A stretch of 42,984 nt of DNA from a bacterium (lineage in GTDB: Bacteria; Auribacterota; UBA3054; JAAYZF01). This document shows, piece after piece, positions 1 to 7,212 of this stretch (position 1 is its first letter; each line of letters begins with the position of its first letter). A program made the position numbers and the translations under genes. The stretch spans positions 1 through 42,984 of the forward strand of contig JAAYZF010000072.1 of NCBI GenBank assembly GCA_012514975.1. Reading direction: 5' to 3'. The notes beneath the pieces are model-generated. The model saw nothing but the letters and a program-made list of their open reading frames with translations. It did not search any database and was not told where the DNA came from.

Positions 1-622
1 CGAGAGTGTACCGGATGACCGCGCCCGTTGCCGTGCTCGACATGGCGAGCAGGAGTGCATCCGTGTACATGCCGCCCGTGTGGGAAAACGCGGGCGGGAA
101 GAGCGCCTCGGCGAACCCCGCGGTTGTGTTGGCCGCGCCCGGCGTAGGTGCCGCGAAGAAGGCCCACGCACCCGTTCCGTCAGGCGTCCTGCCAAAGGAA
201 ATGTCCGGCGGCAGGGATGCGGCCGGCGCCGAGTCAACGGCGCCGCCCGCGGCATCCGTCAGGTACAGTGCGTCGCCGTCACTGTCAATCCTGAAGTTTG
301 CGTGGAGCGGCGCGCCTGGCGTGCGCCGGTCTTTGCCCGACGCCCAGACGATGAGGAACTGGTTCGAGTTGATCGTGACGCCCGGGAAGCGCCATTTGAA
401 CGGATCAGCCTTGCCGTCAGACAGGCCCCAGTCACGCAGGTTGACCGCCGGGCCGTGATTGTGGAGCTCGATCCAGTCGGACGAATCGCCGTCTTCGTCC
501 TCGATTGACGCGGTGTTCGCGGCAAGCACCTCGTTGATGCGCGGCGACGCAGCCGCATGCGCCGGCAGGCACGCGGCGCACCAGGCGAATGCAGCGAATC
601 CATTGAGCATCAACCGGCGCAT
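1..622 (-). CDS. secreted lamin-tail-domain protein (5' part; 3' end outside window)
   Basis: Open reading frame on the minus strand, starting at the ATG at 622-620 and still open at the window edge (about 206 codons visible). It begins with a Sec-type signal (MRRLMLNGFAAFAWCAACLP then AHAAA). A lamin-tail (LTD) domain follows at about residues 28-145: INEVLAANTASIEDEDGDSS, then DWIELHNHGPAVNLRDWGLS, and a later GAPLHANFRIDSDGDALYL. It then enters a stretch like the chitobiase C-terminal beta-sandwich (FSHTGGMYTDALLLAMSS). LTD domains occur in large extracytoplasmic proteins of PVC bacteria, often with CotH or further beta-sandwich modules. The product is inferred to be exported; its substrate or partner is unknown. 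The reading frame follows the domain, and antisense ORFs over it are shadows. Confidence 0.8.
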   Translation of the reverse strand, partial: MRRLMLNGFAAFAWCAACLPAHAAASPRINEVLAANTASIEDEDGDSSDWIELHNHGPAVNLRDWGLSDGKADPFKWRFPGVTINSNQFLIVWASGKDRRTPGAPLHANFRIDSDGDALYLTDAAGGAVDSAPAASLPPDISFGRTPDGTGAWAFFAAPTPGAANTTAGFAEALFPPAFSHTGGMYTDALLLAMSSTATGAVIRYTL

Positions 623-633
623 GGCTAGCCATT

Positions 634-642
634 ATTATAGCA
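634..642 (-). promoter_or_regulatory. extended -10 promoter of the lamin-tail gene
   Basis: Minus strand reads TGCTATAAT, a TGn-TATAAT extended -10, ending 11 nt before the ATG at 622. No -35 match lies at 16-18 bp. The short distance predicts a transcript with a leader of only a few nucleotides, possibly leaderless; no Shine-Dalgarno sequence is visible. Confidence 0.55.
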
Positions 643-766
643 TATTGTCGCGCATACGCGGCCGGATGAGCATACCGGGCATGCTGTTGCCCCGCGAGGG
701 TTGGGGGACCATGCCATCTCCGGAAGGCGCACCCCATGTCATTTCCAGGGCCGGGCCGCGGTGCTC

Positions 767-795
767 TTGACAAACGCCGTGCACTTCGGTATACT
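767..795 (+). promoter_or_regulatory. sigma-70 promoter of the ilv attenuator/operon
   Basis: TTGACA (767-772), a 17-bp spacer and TATACT (790-795) form a near-consensus housekeeping promoter. Transcription should begin near 802, about 20 nt upstream of the leader-peptide ATG at 821, so the attenuator lies within the transcript. Confidence 0.85.
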
Positions 796-820
796 GTAGG
801 CGACGTTTGATGGAACAGCT

Positions 821-913
821 ATGAACGGAATCGCGATCAAGACCGCCGTGCCGGGCCTCCTGCTTCTCGTGCTTGTAGGTGTACGCACCGGTCTGCCATC
901 GGGGTCCGTGTAG
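821..913 (+). CDS. ilvL: ilv leader peptide (30 aa, attenuation)
   Basis: A 30-codon ORF from ATG 821 to TAG 911-913. It starts MNGIAIKTAVPG, and codons 857-883 are CTC CTG CTT CTC GTG CTT GTA GGT GTA (Leu-Leu-Leu-Leu-Val-Leu-Val-Gly-Val). In total 13 of 30 residues are Leu (6), Val (5) or Ile (2), the three products of the downstream pathway. A weak GGA ribosome site lies at about 812. It sits between a strong promoter and an intrinsic terminator ahead of ilvB, the same layout as enterobacterial ilvL and ivbL. Its role is inferred to be sensing charged Leu/Val/Ile tRNA by ribosome stalling; the peptide itself probably has no function. It is too short for normal ORF calling and would be missed by automatic annotation. 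Confidence 0.8.
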   Translation: MNGIAIKTAVPGLLLLVLVGVRTGLPSGSV

Positions 914-951
914 GTGTTGGGAAGCAAGAAGGTACTTGACGGCGGCCGGTG
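886..951 (+). promoter_or_regulatory. predicted antiterminator of the ilv attenuator
   Basis: CACCGG at 886-891, inside the last third of the leader ORF, can pair with CCGGTG at 946-951, which is also the 5' half of the terminator stem. A second helix, GCC 895-897 with GGC 941-943, extends it. A ribosome stalled at Leu/Val codons 857-883 leaves 886-897 mostly free and favours this fold. A ribosome reaching the stop at 911 covers it and frees the terminator. No folding energies were computed. Confidence 0.6.
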
Positions 952-977
952 GCAGCACCGGACGCCGTTTTTTGTTT
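939..977 (+). terminator. intrinsic terminator / attenuator ahead of ilvB
   Basis: Stem ACGGCG(G)CCGGTG at 939-951, loop GCAG 952-955, and complementary CACCGG(A)CGCCGT at 956-968, with one G.A mismatch. A run TTTTTTGTTT (968-977) follows. It lies 85 nt before the ilvB start and 25 nt after the leader stop codon, where an attenuator is expected. Confidence 0.85.
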
Positions 978-1062
978 CCACCGCCGGATGCACGGGCCGA
1001 GATTGACACTGAAGACGTGAAAACCTACAATTATTAGGGTTTGGGAAGAGTAAGGAGCTTGT

Positions 1063-2805
1063 ATGACCAGAAAAGGTGCGGATATCGTTGTCGAGGCATT
1101 CAAGAAAGAGGGTGTCGAAGTCATCTTCGGCTATCCGGGCGGCGTCATTCTTGACACGTTCGACAAGATGAACCTCGCCGTCCCCGCGTTCAAGTTCGTG
1201 CAATGCCGGCACGAGCAGGGCGGCTCATTCATGGCCGACGGCTATGCGCGCGTGACAGGCAGGCCCGGCGTGCTCGTCGTCACCAGCGGCCCCGGCGCGA
1301 CCAACGTCATCACCGGCCTCGCCAATGCGTACATGGACTCGATTCCGATGGTCGTCATCACGGGGCAGGTGCCCACCACGGCCATTGGCAACGACGCGTT
1401 CCAGGAAGTCGACATCACGGGCATCACACGCCCGGTGACGAAGCACAACTATCTTGTCAAGGATGTGCGCGACCTGCCGCAGATTCTCAAGGAGGCGTTC
1501 TACCTTGCGTCAACCGGACGGCCGGGCCCGGTCCTCGTTGACCTGCCCAAGGATGTCCAGCGGGCCGAGTGCGATGTGCCGTACCCGGACACGGTCGCCA
1601 TGCCCACGTACCGGCCGACGTTCGAGGGCAACATGAACCAGGTCAAGAAGCTGGCCGACGCCATCAAGCGGGCCAAGCGTCCGGTGGCCTACGTGGGCGG
1701 CGGCGTCATCCATTCCAACGCCTCCAAGGAGCTCCATGCGTTCATCAAGAAGACGCGCATGCCGGTGACGACCACGCTGATGGCGCTCGGCGCGTACCCG
1801 CAGGACGAGCCGGAGAACCTCATGATGCTCGGGATGCACGGCACGAAGTTCGCCAATTATGCCGTGCAGGAATGCGACCTGCTGCTCTCGATCGGCGCGC
1901 GGTTCGACGACCGCGTGACAGGCAAGACCAGCGAATTCGCCCCCAAGGCCGTCATCGCCCATATCGACATCGACCCGACGAGCATCTCGAAGAGCGTCAC
2001 CGCGGACCTGCCGGTCGTGGGCGACGTGAAGGATGTGCTGCAGAAGCTCAACCAGATCGTCGAGCCCGCTGACATCAGCGAGTGGCTCAACCAGGTCGCC
2101 GAGTGGAAGGAGAAACACCCGCTGCGCTTCCCGAGGAACGGCGCGATCATGCCGCAGGAGGTGCTCGTGACGCTTGACGGCATCGTCAAGGGCGAAGCGA
2201 TCATCACGACCGATGTCGGCCAGCACCAGATGTGGGCCGCCCAGTACCTCCATTTCAAGCGGCCGCGCACGTGGCTGACCTCCGGCGGGCTTGGCTCGAT
2301 GGGCTACGGCCTGCCCTCGGCCATCGGCGCCCAGGTCGCCGCGCCTGATTCGCTCGTCTTCAGCATCAACGGCGACGGCGGGTTCCAGATGTGCGCGAGC
2401 GAGCTGACCACCGCGTCGATCAACCGCCTGCCCGTCATCAGCATCGTGCTCAACAACGGCTACCTCGGCATGGTCCGCCAGTGGCAGGAGTTGTTCTACA
2501 AGAAGAACTATGCAATGTCCTGCATGGACCGCCACGACAAATGCCCGTGGCCGTGCAACGAGCCGGGAACACAATGCCCCGTCTACACGCCCGACCTCGT
2601 CAAGCTTGCCGAGGCGCATGCATGCCACGGCCAGCGGATCACCAGGCGCGAGGACATCGAAGGCGCCATACGCGCGGCGATCGACATTGCGAAGAACGAG
2701 CGCCGGCCCAGCGTGCTCGAATTCATGGTCGAGCGCGAAGTCAACGTCTATCCCATGGTGCCCGCGGGCGCGCGCCTCGATGACATGGTGGACAGCCTGG
2801 CATAG
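1063..2805 (+). CDS. ilvB: acetolactate synthase large (catalytic) subunit
   Basis: 580 aa. A ThDP-dependent enzyme joining two pyruvates to acetolactate, or pyruvate and 2-oxobutyrate to acetohydroxybutyrate, the first shared step of valine, leucine and isoleucine synthesis in the cytosol. Visible landmarks are the N-terminal catalytic region (FGYPGG; QCRHEQGG with the catalytic Glu), SGPGATN, the FAD-region RFDDRVTGK, and the ThDP/Mg motif GDGGFQMCASELTTA to NN. The start is fixed by AAGGAG at 1052-1057, 5 nt before ATG. It is controlled by the attenuator upstream and followed after 60 bp by ilvN. Odd point: after MVRQWQELFYKKNY there is a Cys-rich insertion (C487, C494, C498, C505; spacing C-x6-C-x3-C-x6-C) where common homologues have a short loop. 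Confidence 0.96.
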   Translation: MTRKGADIVVEAFKKEGVEVIFGYPGGVILDTFDKMNLAVPAFKFVQCRHEQGGSFMADGYARVTGRPGVLVVTSGPGATNVITGLANAYMDSIPMVVITGQVPTTAIGNDAFQEVDITGITRPVTKHNYLVKDVRDLPQILKEAFYLASTGRPGPVLVDLPKDVQRAECDVPYPDTVAMPTYRPTFEGNMNQVKKLADAIKRAKRPVAYVGGGVIHSNASKELHAFIKKTRMPVTTTLMALGAYPQDEPENLMMLGMHGTKFANYAVQECDLLLSIGARFDDRVTGKTSEFAPKAVIAHIDIDPTSISKSVTADLPVVGDVKDVLQKLNQIVEPADISEWLNQVAEWKEKHPLRFPRNGAIMPQEVLVTLDGIVKGEAIITTDVGQHQMWAAQYLHFKRPRTWLTSGGLGSMGYGLPSAIGAQVAAPDSLVFSINGDGGFQMCASELTTASINRLPVISIVLNNGYLGMVRQWQELFYKKNYAMSCMDRHDKCPWPCNEPGTQCPVYTPDLVKLAEAHACHGQRITRREDIEGAIRAAIDIAKNERRPSVLEFMVEREVNVYPMVPAGARLDDMVDSLA

Positions 2806-2865
2806 AATGGCCGCGACGCAGCCGTCCCTGCCGGAAAACCGAGTGAAAAGAACAAAGGTCACACT

Positions 2866-3339
2866 ATGAAACACACGATATCAGTCCTCGTCCGGAACAA
2901 GTTCGGCGTCCTTGCACGCATCGCCGGGCTGTTCTCGGGCCGCGGGTATAACATAGACTCATTGTGCGTCGGCGAGACGCAGGACCCGGAGTATTCGAGC
3001 ATGACGATCGTCACGCACGGCGAAGACGCCGTGATCGAGCAGATTGACAAGCAGTTGAACAAGCTGATCGACGTCGTCAAGGTCACGGACTTCCACGAAC
3101 GCGAGTACGTCGAGCGCGAGCTGGCGCTCATCAAGGTGAACACCACGTCGCAGACGCGCGGCGAAGTGCTTCAGATCGTCAACATCTTCCGCGGGAAGGT
3201 TGTTGATATCAGCCCGAAATCGCTGACGATCGAGGTGACGGGCGACGAGTCGAAGATCGCGGCGATCATCGAGATGCTCAAGGCGTTCGGCATCCGCGAG
3301 CTCGGCCGCACCGGCCGTGTGGCGATGTCGCGGAAGTAA
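2866..3339 (+). CDS. ilvN: acetolactate synthase small (regulatory) subunit
   Basis: 157 aa, the normal length of the long IlvN/IlvH type. An N-terminal ACT domain (about residues 3-75) carries the hallmark [20 protein letters not shown] and NIDSL, and a C-terminal ALS small-subunit domain contains [20 protein letters not shown]. The family binds valine at the ACT dimer interface and both activates IlvB and confers feedback inhibition. ATG 2866 has an AAAGG element about 8 nt upstream. It is co-directional with ilvB and inferred to be in the same transcript. An inverted-repeat element separates it from ilvC. Confidence 0.96.
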   Translation: MKHTISVLVRNKFGVLARIAGLFSGRGYNIDSLCVGETQDPEYSSMTIVTHGEDAVIEQIDKQLNKLIDVVKVTDFHEREYVERELALIKVNTTSQTRGEVLQIVNIFRGKVVDISPKSLTIEVTGDESKIAAIIEMLKAFGIRELGRTGRVAMSRK

Positions 3340-3354
3340 CGGCGGAGCTGTTGT

Positions 3355-3561
3355 CCGCAGATTGCGCAGATTGACGCAGATTACAGCATGGATTGCGGGG
3401 AAGACCACGGCGAAGATTCATAATGGGAAGAGTATGAAGCATGCTGTTGAGGACAACGCAACGCGCGATCCCAAGACCTACGCCATCATCGCTGGAGTAC
3501 AAAAGAATGGCGCTGACAGGACACAGGAAACGGTAATCTGCGAAATCTGCGAAATCTGCGG
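3355..3561. repeat. inverted-repeat element between ilvN and ilvC (copy 1)
   Basis: Left arm 3355-3383 and right arm 3534-3561 are inverted complements with few mismatches. Each arm holds three GCAGATT-type units spaced 8-10 nt. The 150 bp between the arms has no convincing gene. A related element lies at 34006-34173 (24-nt core at 3359-3382 versus 34010-34033 with 4 differences). It is probably a small mobile or REP-like intergenic element; no transposase is present. Transcription of ilvC must cross it unless ilvC has its own promoter, which I could not find. Confidence 0.65.
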
Positions 3562-3601
3562 ATTAGGACTTAAACCATAACACCCAGGACAGGAGACACC
3601 C

Positions 3602-4597
3602 ATGGCAAAGATGTACTACGACAAGGATGCAGACCCCAGGATGCTGAAGGCCAAGACCGTCGGCATCATCGGGTACGGCTCGCAAGGCCACGCCCAGGCG
3701 CAGAACCTGCGCGACAGCGGCGTGAACGTCATCATCTCGGAGCTGCCCGGCACCCTCAACTACAAGCTCGCCGTCGAGCACGGGTTCAAACCGCTCGGCG
3801 CGGCCGAGCTTGCCAAGCGCGCCGACATCATCCAGATGCTCGTCCCGGACGAGAAGCAGGCGGATGTCTACCGCATGTTCGTCGAGCCGGAGATGAAGAA
3901 GGGCAAGACGCTCGTCTTCTCGCACGGCTTCAACATCCACTTCGGCCAGATCGTGCCGCCTGAGACGGTCGACGTCATCATGGTCGCCCCCAAGGGCCCG
4001 GGCCACCTTGTGCGCAGCGTGTTCGTCGAGGGCGCGGGCGTGCCGAACCTGATCGCCATCTTCCAGGACGCCAGCGGCAAGGCGAAGCAGACGGCTCTCG
4101 CCTACTCGCGCGGCATCGGCGGCACGCGGGCCGGCGTGCTCGAAACAACCTTCGCCGAGGAGACGGAGACCGACCTGTTCGGCGAGCTGGCAGTGCTGTG
4201 CGGCGGATGCACGGCGCTCGTGAAGGCCGGCTTCGAGACGCTGGTCGAGGCGGGCTACCAGCCCGAGATCGCCTATTTCGAGTGCCTCCACGAGCTCAAG
4301 CTCATCGTCGACCTCATGTATGCCAAGGGCATGGCGGGCATGCGCGACTCGATCTCGAACACGGCCGAGTACGGCGACCTGACGCGCGGGCCGCGCATCG
4401 TCACCGACGAGACGAAGAAGACGATGAAGCAGATGCTCACGGACATCCAGACCGGCGTCTTCGCGCGCGAGTGGCTCCTCGAAAACAAAGTCGGCTGTCC
4501 GACGCTTAACGCCCTTCGCCGCAAGGAACGCACCCACCTGGTCGAAACGGTCGGCAGGACGCTCCGCGGCATGATGAGCTGGCTGAAGAAGAAGTAA
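3602..4597 (+). CDS. ilvC: ketol-acid reductoisomerase (class I)
   Basis: 331 aa, the short class I length. It isomerises and reduces acetolactate or acetohydroxybutyrate to the dihydroxy acids of valine/isoleucine synthesis using Mg2+ and NAD(P)H. An N-terminal Rossmann domain carries [20 protein letters not shown]. The knotted helical C-terminal domain has the metal ligands in [12 protein letters not shown] and the [12 protein letters not shown] helix. AGGAG at 3591-3595 fixes ATG 3602. The cofactor loop (residues 45-54, [10 protein letters not shown]) lacks the Arg and two Ser that normally hold the NADPH 2'-phosphate and has Glu47 instead, so NADH use is possible. It completes the ilvBNC set; ilvD is not in the window. 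Confidence 0.96.
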   Translation: MAKMYYDKDADPRMLKAKTVGIIGYGSQGHAQAQNLRDSGVNVIISELPGTLNYKLAVEHGFKPLGAAELAKRADIIQMLVPDEKQADVYRMFVEPEMKKGKTLVFSHGFNIHFGQIVPPETVDVIMVAPKGPGHLVRSVFVEGAGVPNLIAIFQDASGKAKQTALAYSRGIGGTRAGVLETTFAEETETDLFGELAVLCGGCTALVKAGFETLVEAGYQPEIAYFECLHELKLIVDLMYAKGMAGMRDSISNTAEYGDLTRGPRIVTDETKKTMKQMLTDIQTGVFAREWLLENKVGCPTLNALRRKERTHLVETVGRTLRGMMSWLKKK

Positions 4598-4607
4598 CAC
4601 GCGGTCT

Positions 4608-4694
4608 GCCGCCATGGCGCCACGCGAATGCGCCGCGCCGCGCGGCGGCCCGGCCACGCGGCGCCACCGCCGCGTGCCGCGGCGCCATGGCGGC
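4608..4694. repeat. long GC-rich hairpin between ilvC and leuA
   Basis: GCCGCCATGGCGCC (4608-4621) is repeated as a perfect inverted complement at 4681-4694. ACGCG (4622-4626) pairs with CGCGT (4671-4675), and more GC self-complementarity lies inside. No T-run follows, so it is not a classic terminator. It fills most of the 126-bp gap and ends 29 nt before the leuA start, where it could influence leuA transcript level or stability. No leader peptide with Leu codons is present. Confidence 0.6.
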
Positions 4695-4723
4695 CCATCA
4701 CATGCAGGAACAACGAGGCAGGT

Positions 4724-6238
4724 ATGAAAGAGCACGTACGCATCTTCGACACTACGTTGCGGGACGGCGAGCAGTGTCCCGGCGCGACCATGAATCTGGA
4801 GGAGAAGCTGTTGGTCGCCCGTCAGCTTGCCCGCCTCAACGTGGACGTCATCGAGGCGGGCTTCCCGATCGCCTCGAATGATGATTTCACCGCGGTCTCC
4901 ACGATCGCGGGCGAAATCAGCGGACCGGAGATCGCCGGCCTGTGCCGCTGCCTCCCGAAGGACATCGACCGCGGCTGGCAGGCGGTGAAGAACGCCGGCA
5001 AGCCCCGGCTGCACATTTTCCTCGCCACCTCGCCCATCCACATGAAGTACAAGCTGAAGAAGGCGAAGGAGGAAATCCTGAAGCTCGCCGTCGAGATGAC
5101 GGAGTATGCCGCCACGCTCTGCCCGAACATCGAGTTCTCGCCCGAGGACGCGTCACGCACCGAGCTGTCCTTCCTCGCCGAGGTCACCGAGGCCGTCATC
5201 GCCGCGGGCGCGACCACGGTGAACATTCCCGACACGGTGGGCTACGCCGTGCCGTGGGAGTACGGCAGCGTGATCGCCTACCTGAAGAAGAAGGTGAAGA
5301 ACATCGGCAAGGCGGTGATCAGCGCGCACTGCCACAACGATCTTGGCCTGGCCGTCTCGAATTCGCTGGCCGCGGTGGCCAACGGCGCGCGGCAGGTCGA
5401 GGTGGCCGTCAATGGCCTGGGCGAGCGTGCAGGCAACTGCTCGCTCGAAGAGATCGTCATGGCGATACGCACCCGCCGCGACGCGTTGAACGTCGAGACG
5501 CGGATCGAGACGCGCGAGCTGCTGAGCGCAAGCCGCCTGATCAGCCGGATCACGGGTTTCCCCGTCCCGCCGAACAAGGCGATTGTCGGCGCGAACGCCT
5601 TCCGCCACGAATCAGGCATTCACCAGCACGGCATGCTCTCGCACAAGGAGACATACGAGATCATGCGCCCCGAGGAGATCGGCTGGGGCGCCGAGGAGAT
5701 CGCGCAGAGCCTCGTGCTCGGCAAGCACTCGGGCCATCACGCGTTCAACAAACGGCTCGAGGACTTGGGCTACACGCTCAGCCAGGACGAGCTGCTCAAG
5801 GCGCTCGACCGGTTCAAGGCCGTCGCCGACAAGAAGAAGGTCGTGTACGACGAGGACCTGCACGCGATCGTCCAGGACGTCGCCGCCGTGGGGCGCAAGC
5901 CGACGTACACGCTCGAGTATCTCAGCGTCACCAGCGGGAACCAGTTGATCCCGACGGCCACGGTACGGCTTCGCAAGGGAAAGAGCCTCCGGCAGAAAGC
6001 CGCGTGCGGCGACGGGCCGGTTGACGCGGTGTTCTCGGCGATCAACCAGATCACGCGTGTGCAGTGCAGACTGCTCGATTACGCGATCAGGTCGGTCACC
6101 AGCGGCAGCCAGGCGCTGGGCGAAGTCACCGTCAAAATTCAGCACAAGGACAAGGTGCACACCGGCACGGGTGTGAGCACGGACGTGATCGAGGCGAGCG
6201 CCAAGGCGTACCTCAACTGCCTGAACAGAATCCTCTAG
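4724..6238 (+). CDS. leuA: 2-isopropylmalate synthase
   Basis: 504 aa, close to the usual bacterial LeuA length. It condenses acetyl-CoA with 2-oxoisovalerate, the first committed step to leucine. The TIM barrel opens with MKEHVRIFDTTLRDGEQCPG and carries metal-binding HCHND and the GLGERAGNCSLEE signature. A linker region (FRHESGIHQHGM) and a C-terminal allosteric LeuA dimerisation domain (about residues 385-504) follow. The start is ATG 4724 with GAGG at 4715-4718. An in-frame ATG at 4628 would add 32 residues encoded by the upstream hairpin and is rejected. The stop codon overlaps the ribosome site of aroE. Confidence 0.95.
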   Translation: MKEHVRIFDTTLRDGEQCPGATMNLEEKLLVARQLARLNVDVIEAGFPIASNDDFTAVSTIAGEISGPEIAGLCRCLPKDIDRGWQAVKNAGKPRLHIFLATSPIHMKYKLKKAKEEILKLAVEMTEYAATLCPNIEFSPEDASRTELSFLAEVTEAVIAAGATTVNIPDTVGYAVPWEYGSVIAYLKKKVKNIGKAVISAHCHNDLGLAVSNSLAAVANGARQVEVAVNGLGERAGNCSLEEIVMAIRTRRDALNVETRIETRELLSASRLISRITGFPVPPNKAIVGANAFRHESGIHQHGMLSHKETYEIMRPEEIGWGAEEIAQSLVLGKHSGHHAFNKRLEDLGYTLSQDELLKALDRFKAVADKKKVVYDEDLHAIVQDVAAVGRKPTYTLEYLSVTSGNQLIPTATVRLRKGKSLRQKAACGDGPVDAVFSAINQITRVQCRLLDYAIRSVTSGSQALGEVTVKIQHKDKVHTGTGVSTDVIEASAKAYLNCLNRIL

Positions 6239-6250
6239 AGGACACCACTC

Positions 6251-7180
6251 ATGGCACAGCAGCTTCCGTACGGCCGGGTGACGGTTGACAGCGAGACGCA
6301 GTTGATCGCGCTGCTCGGTTATCCGGTGAAGCACAGCGCGTCACCGCCGTTCCAGAACGCCGCGCTCGAAGCGCTGGGCATCAATGCGATCTACCTGGCG
6401 TTCGCCGTGCCGCCCGATTCGTTCGTGCAGGCCTTCGCCGGGCTGATCGCCCTTGGCGCCATCGGCGCGAACGTCACCGTGCCGCACAAGGAGGCCGCGT
6501 TCGCCGCGTGCGAGGAGTGCTCGCCCGAGGCGCGCGTCATCGAGGCGGTCAATACCATCCGCTTCCGCGAAGGCCGCTCCTTCGGCTATAACACGGACGC
6601 CTGGGGCATCGCGGCTGCGCTGAAAGAGGAGGGCATCGCGTTCCGCAAGGCCAGCGTCGTCGTCCTCGGCGCGGGAGGCGCCGCGCGCGCAATCGTCGCC
6701 CAGGCGATCCTCGACGGCGCCGCGGCCGTCACCATCGTCAACCGCACGGTCGAACGCGCTGAACGCCTGCTCACGCAGGTGCTCGAGAACTGCCGCAAGC
6801 TCGAACCGCACAACCAGCCTCATCCGTACCCGCGATGCCAGGTGATCGGCTATGACGATGTCCGCGCCGCGCTTGCCGGCGCTGACATCCTCATCAACGC
6901 CACCTCCGTCGGGCTCAAGGAAGACGATCACCTGCCGTTCGACGCGGGATGGATTCATCAGCAGACGTTCGTCTACGACACGATCTACAACCCGCCGCAG
7001 ACACGCCTGCTGATCGAGGCCAAGAAGAGCGGATGCGCCAAGACGGTCAACGGGCTGACCATGCTCCTCTACCAGGGCGCCAAGGCGTTCGAAATCTGGT
7101 TCAACCGGCCCGCCCCGGTCGAGCTCATGCGCAACTCACTCATCCAGCCCCGCCTCATGCGGACAGGCAAACGGCGGTAA
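6251..7180 (+). CDS. aroE: shikimate dehydrogenase
   Basis: 309 aa. It reduces 3-dehydroshikimate to shikimate with NADPH in aromatic amino acid synthesis. The substrate-binding residues are visible: S29 and S31 in HSASP, K80 in VTVPHK, N101, D116 in YNTDAWG, and Q in LLYQGAKAF. The Rossmann signature is VLGAGGAARA, with the NADP-binding NRTVERA. The second His of the usual SPxxHN motif is Gln here (SPPFQN). ATG 6251 lies 12 nt after the leuA stop, with GAGGA overlapping that stop, so the two genes are almost certainly co-transcribed. A roughly 10-residue insert (LEPHNQPHPY) sits between the NADP loop and the next strand. Confidence 0.94.
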   Translation: MAQQLPYGRVTVDSETQLIALLGYPVKHSASPPFQNAALEALGINAIYLAFAVPPDSFVQAFAGLIALGAIGANVTVPHKEAAFAACEECSPEARVIEAVNTIRFREGRSFGYNTDAWGIAAALKEEGIAFRKASVVVLGAGGAARAIVAQAILDGAAAVTIVNRTVERAERLLTQVLENCRKLEPHNQPHPYPRCQVIGYDDVRAALAGADILINATSVGLKEDDHLPFDAGWIHQQTFVYDTIYNPPQTRLLIEAKKSGCAKTVNGLTMLLYQGAKAFEIWFNRPAPVELMRNSLIQPRLMRTGKRR

Positions 7181-7212
7181 ACGGCAGACCGCCCAACGGT
7201 CACTCCACCTCC

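Noticed and set aside
4598-4723. T-box or leucine-responsive leader before leuA
   Set aside because: No conserved T-box bulge, no specifier loop, no terminator T-run and no Leu-rich leader peptide; only a GC palindrome.
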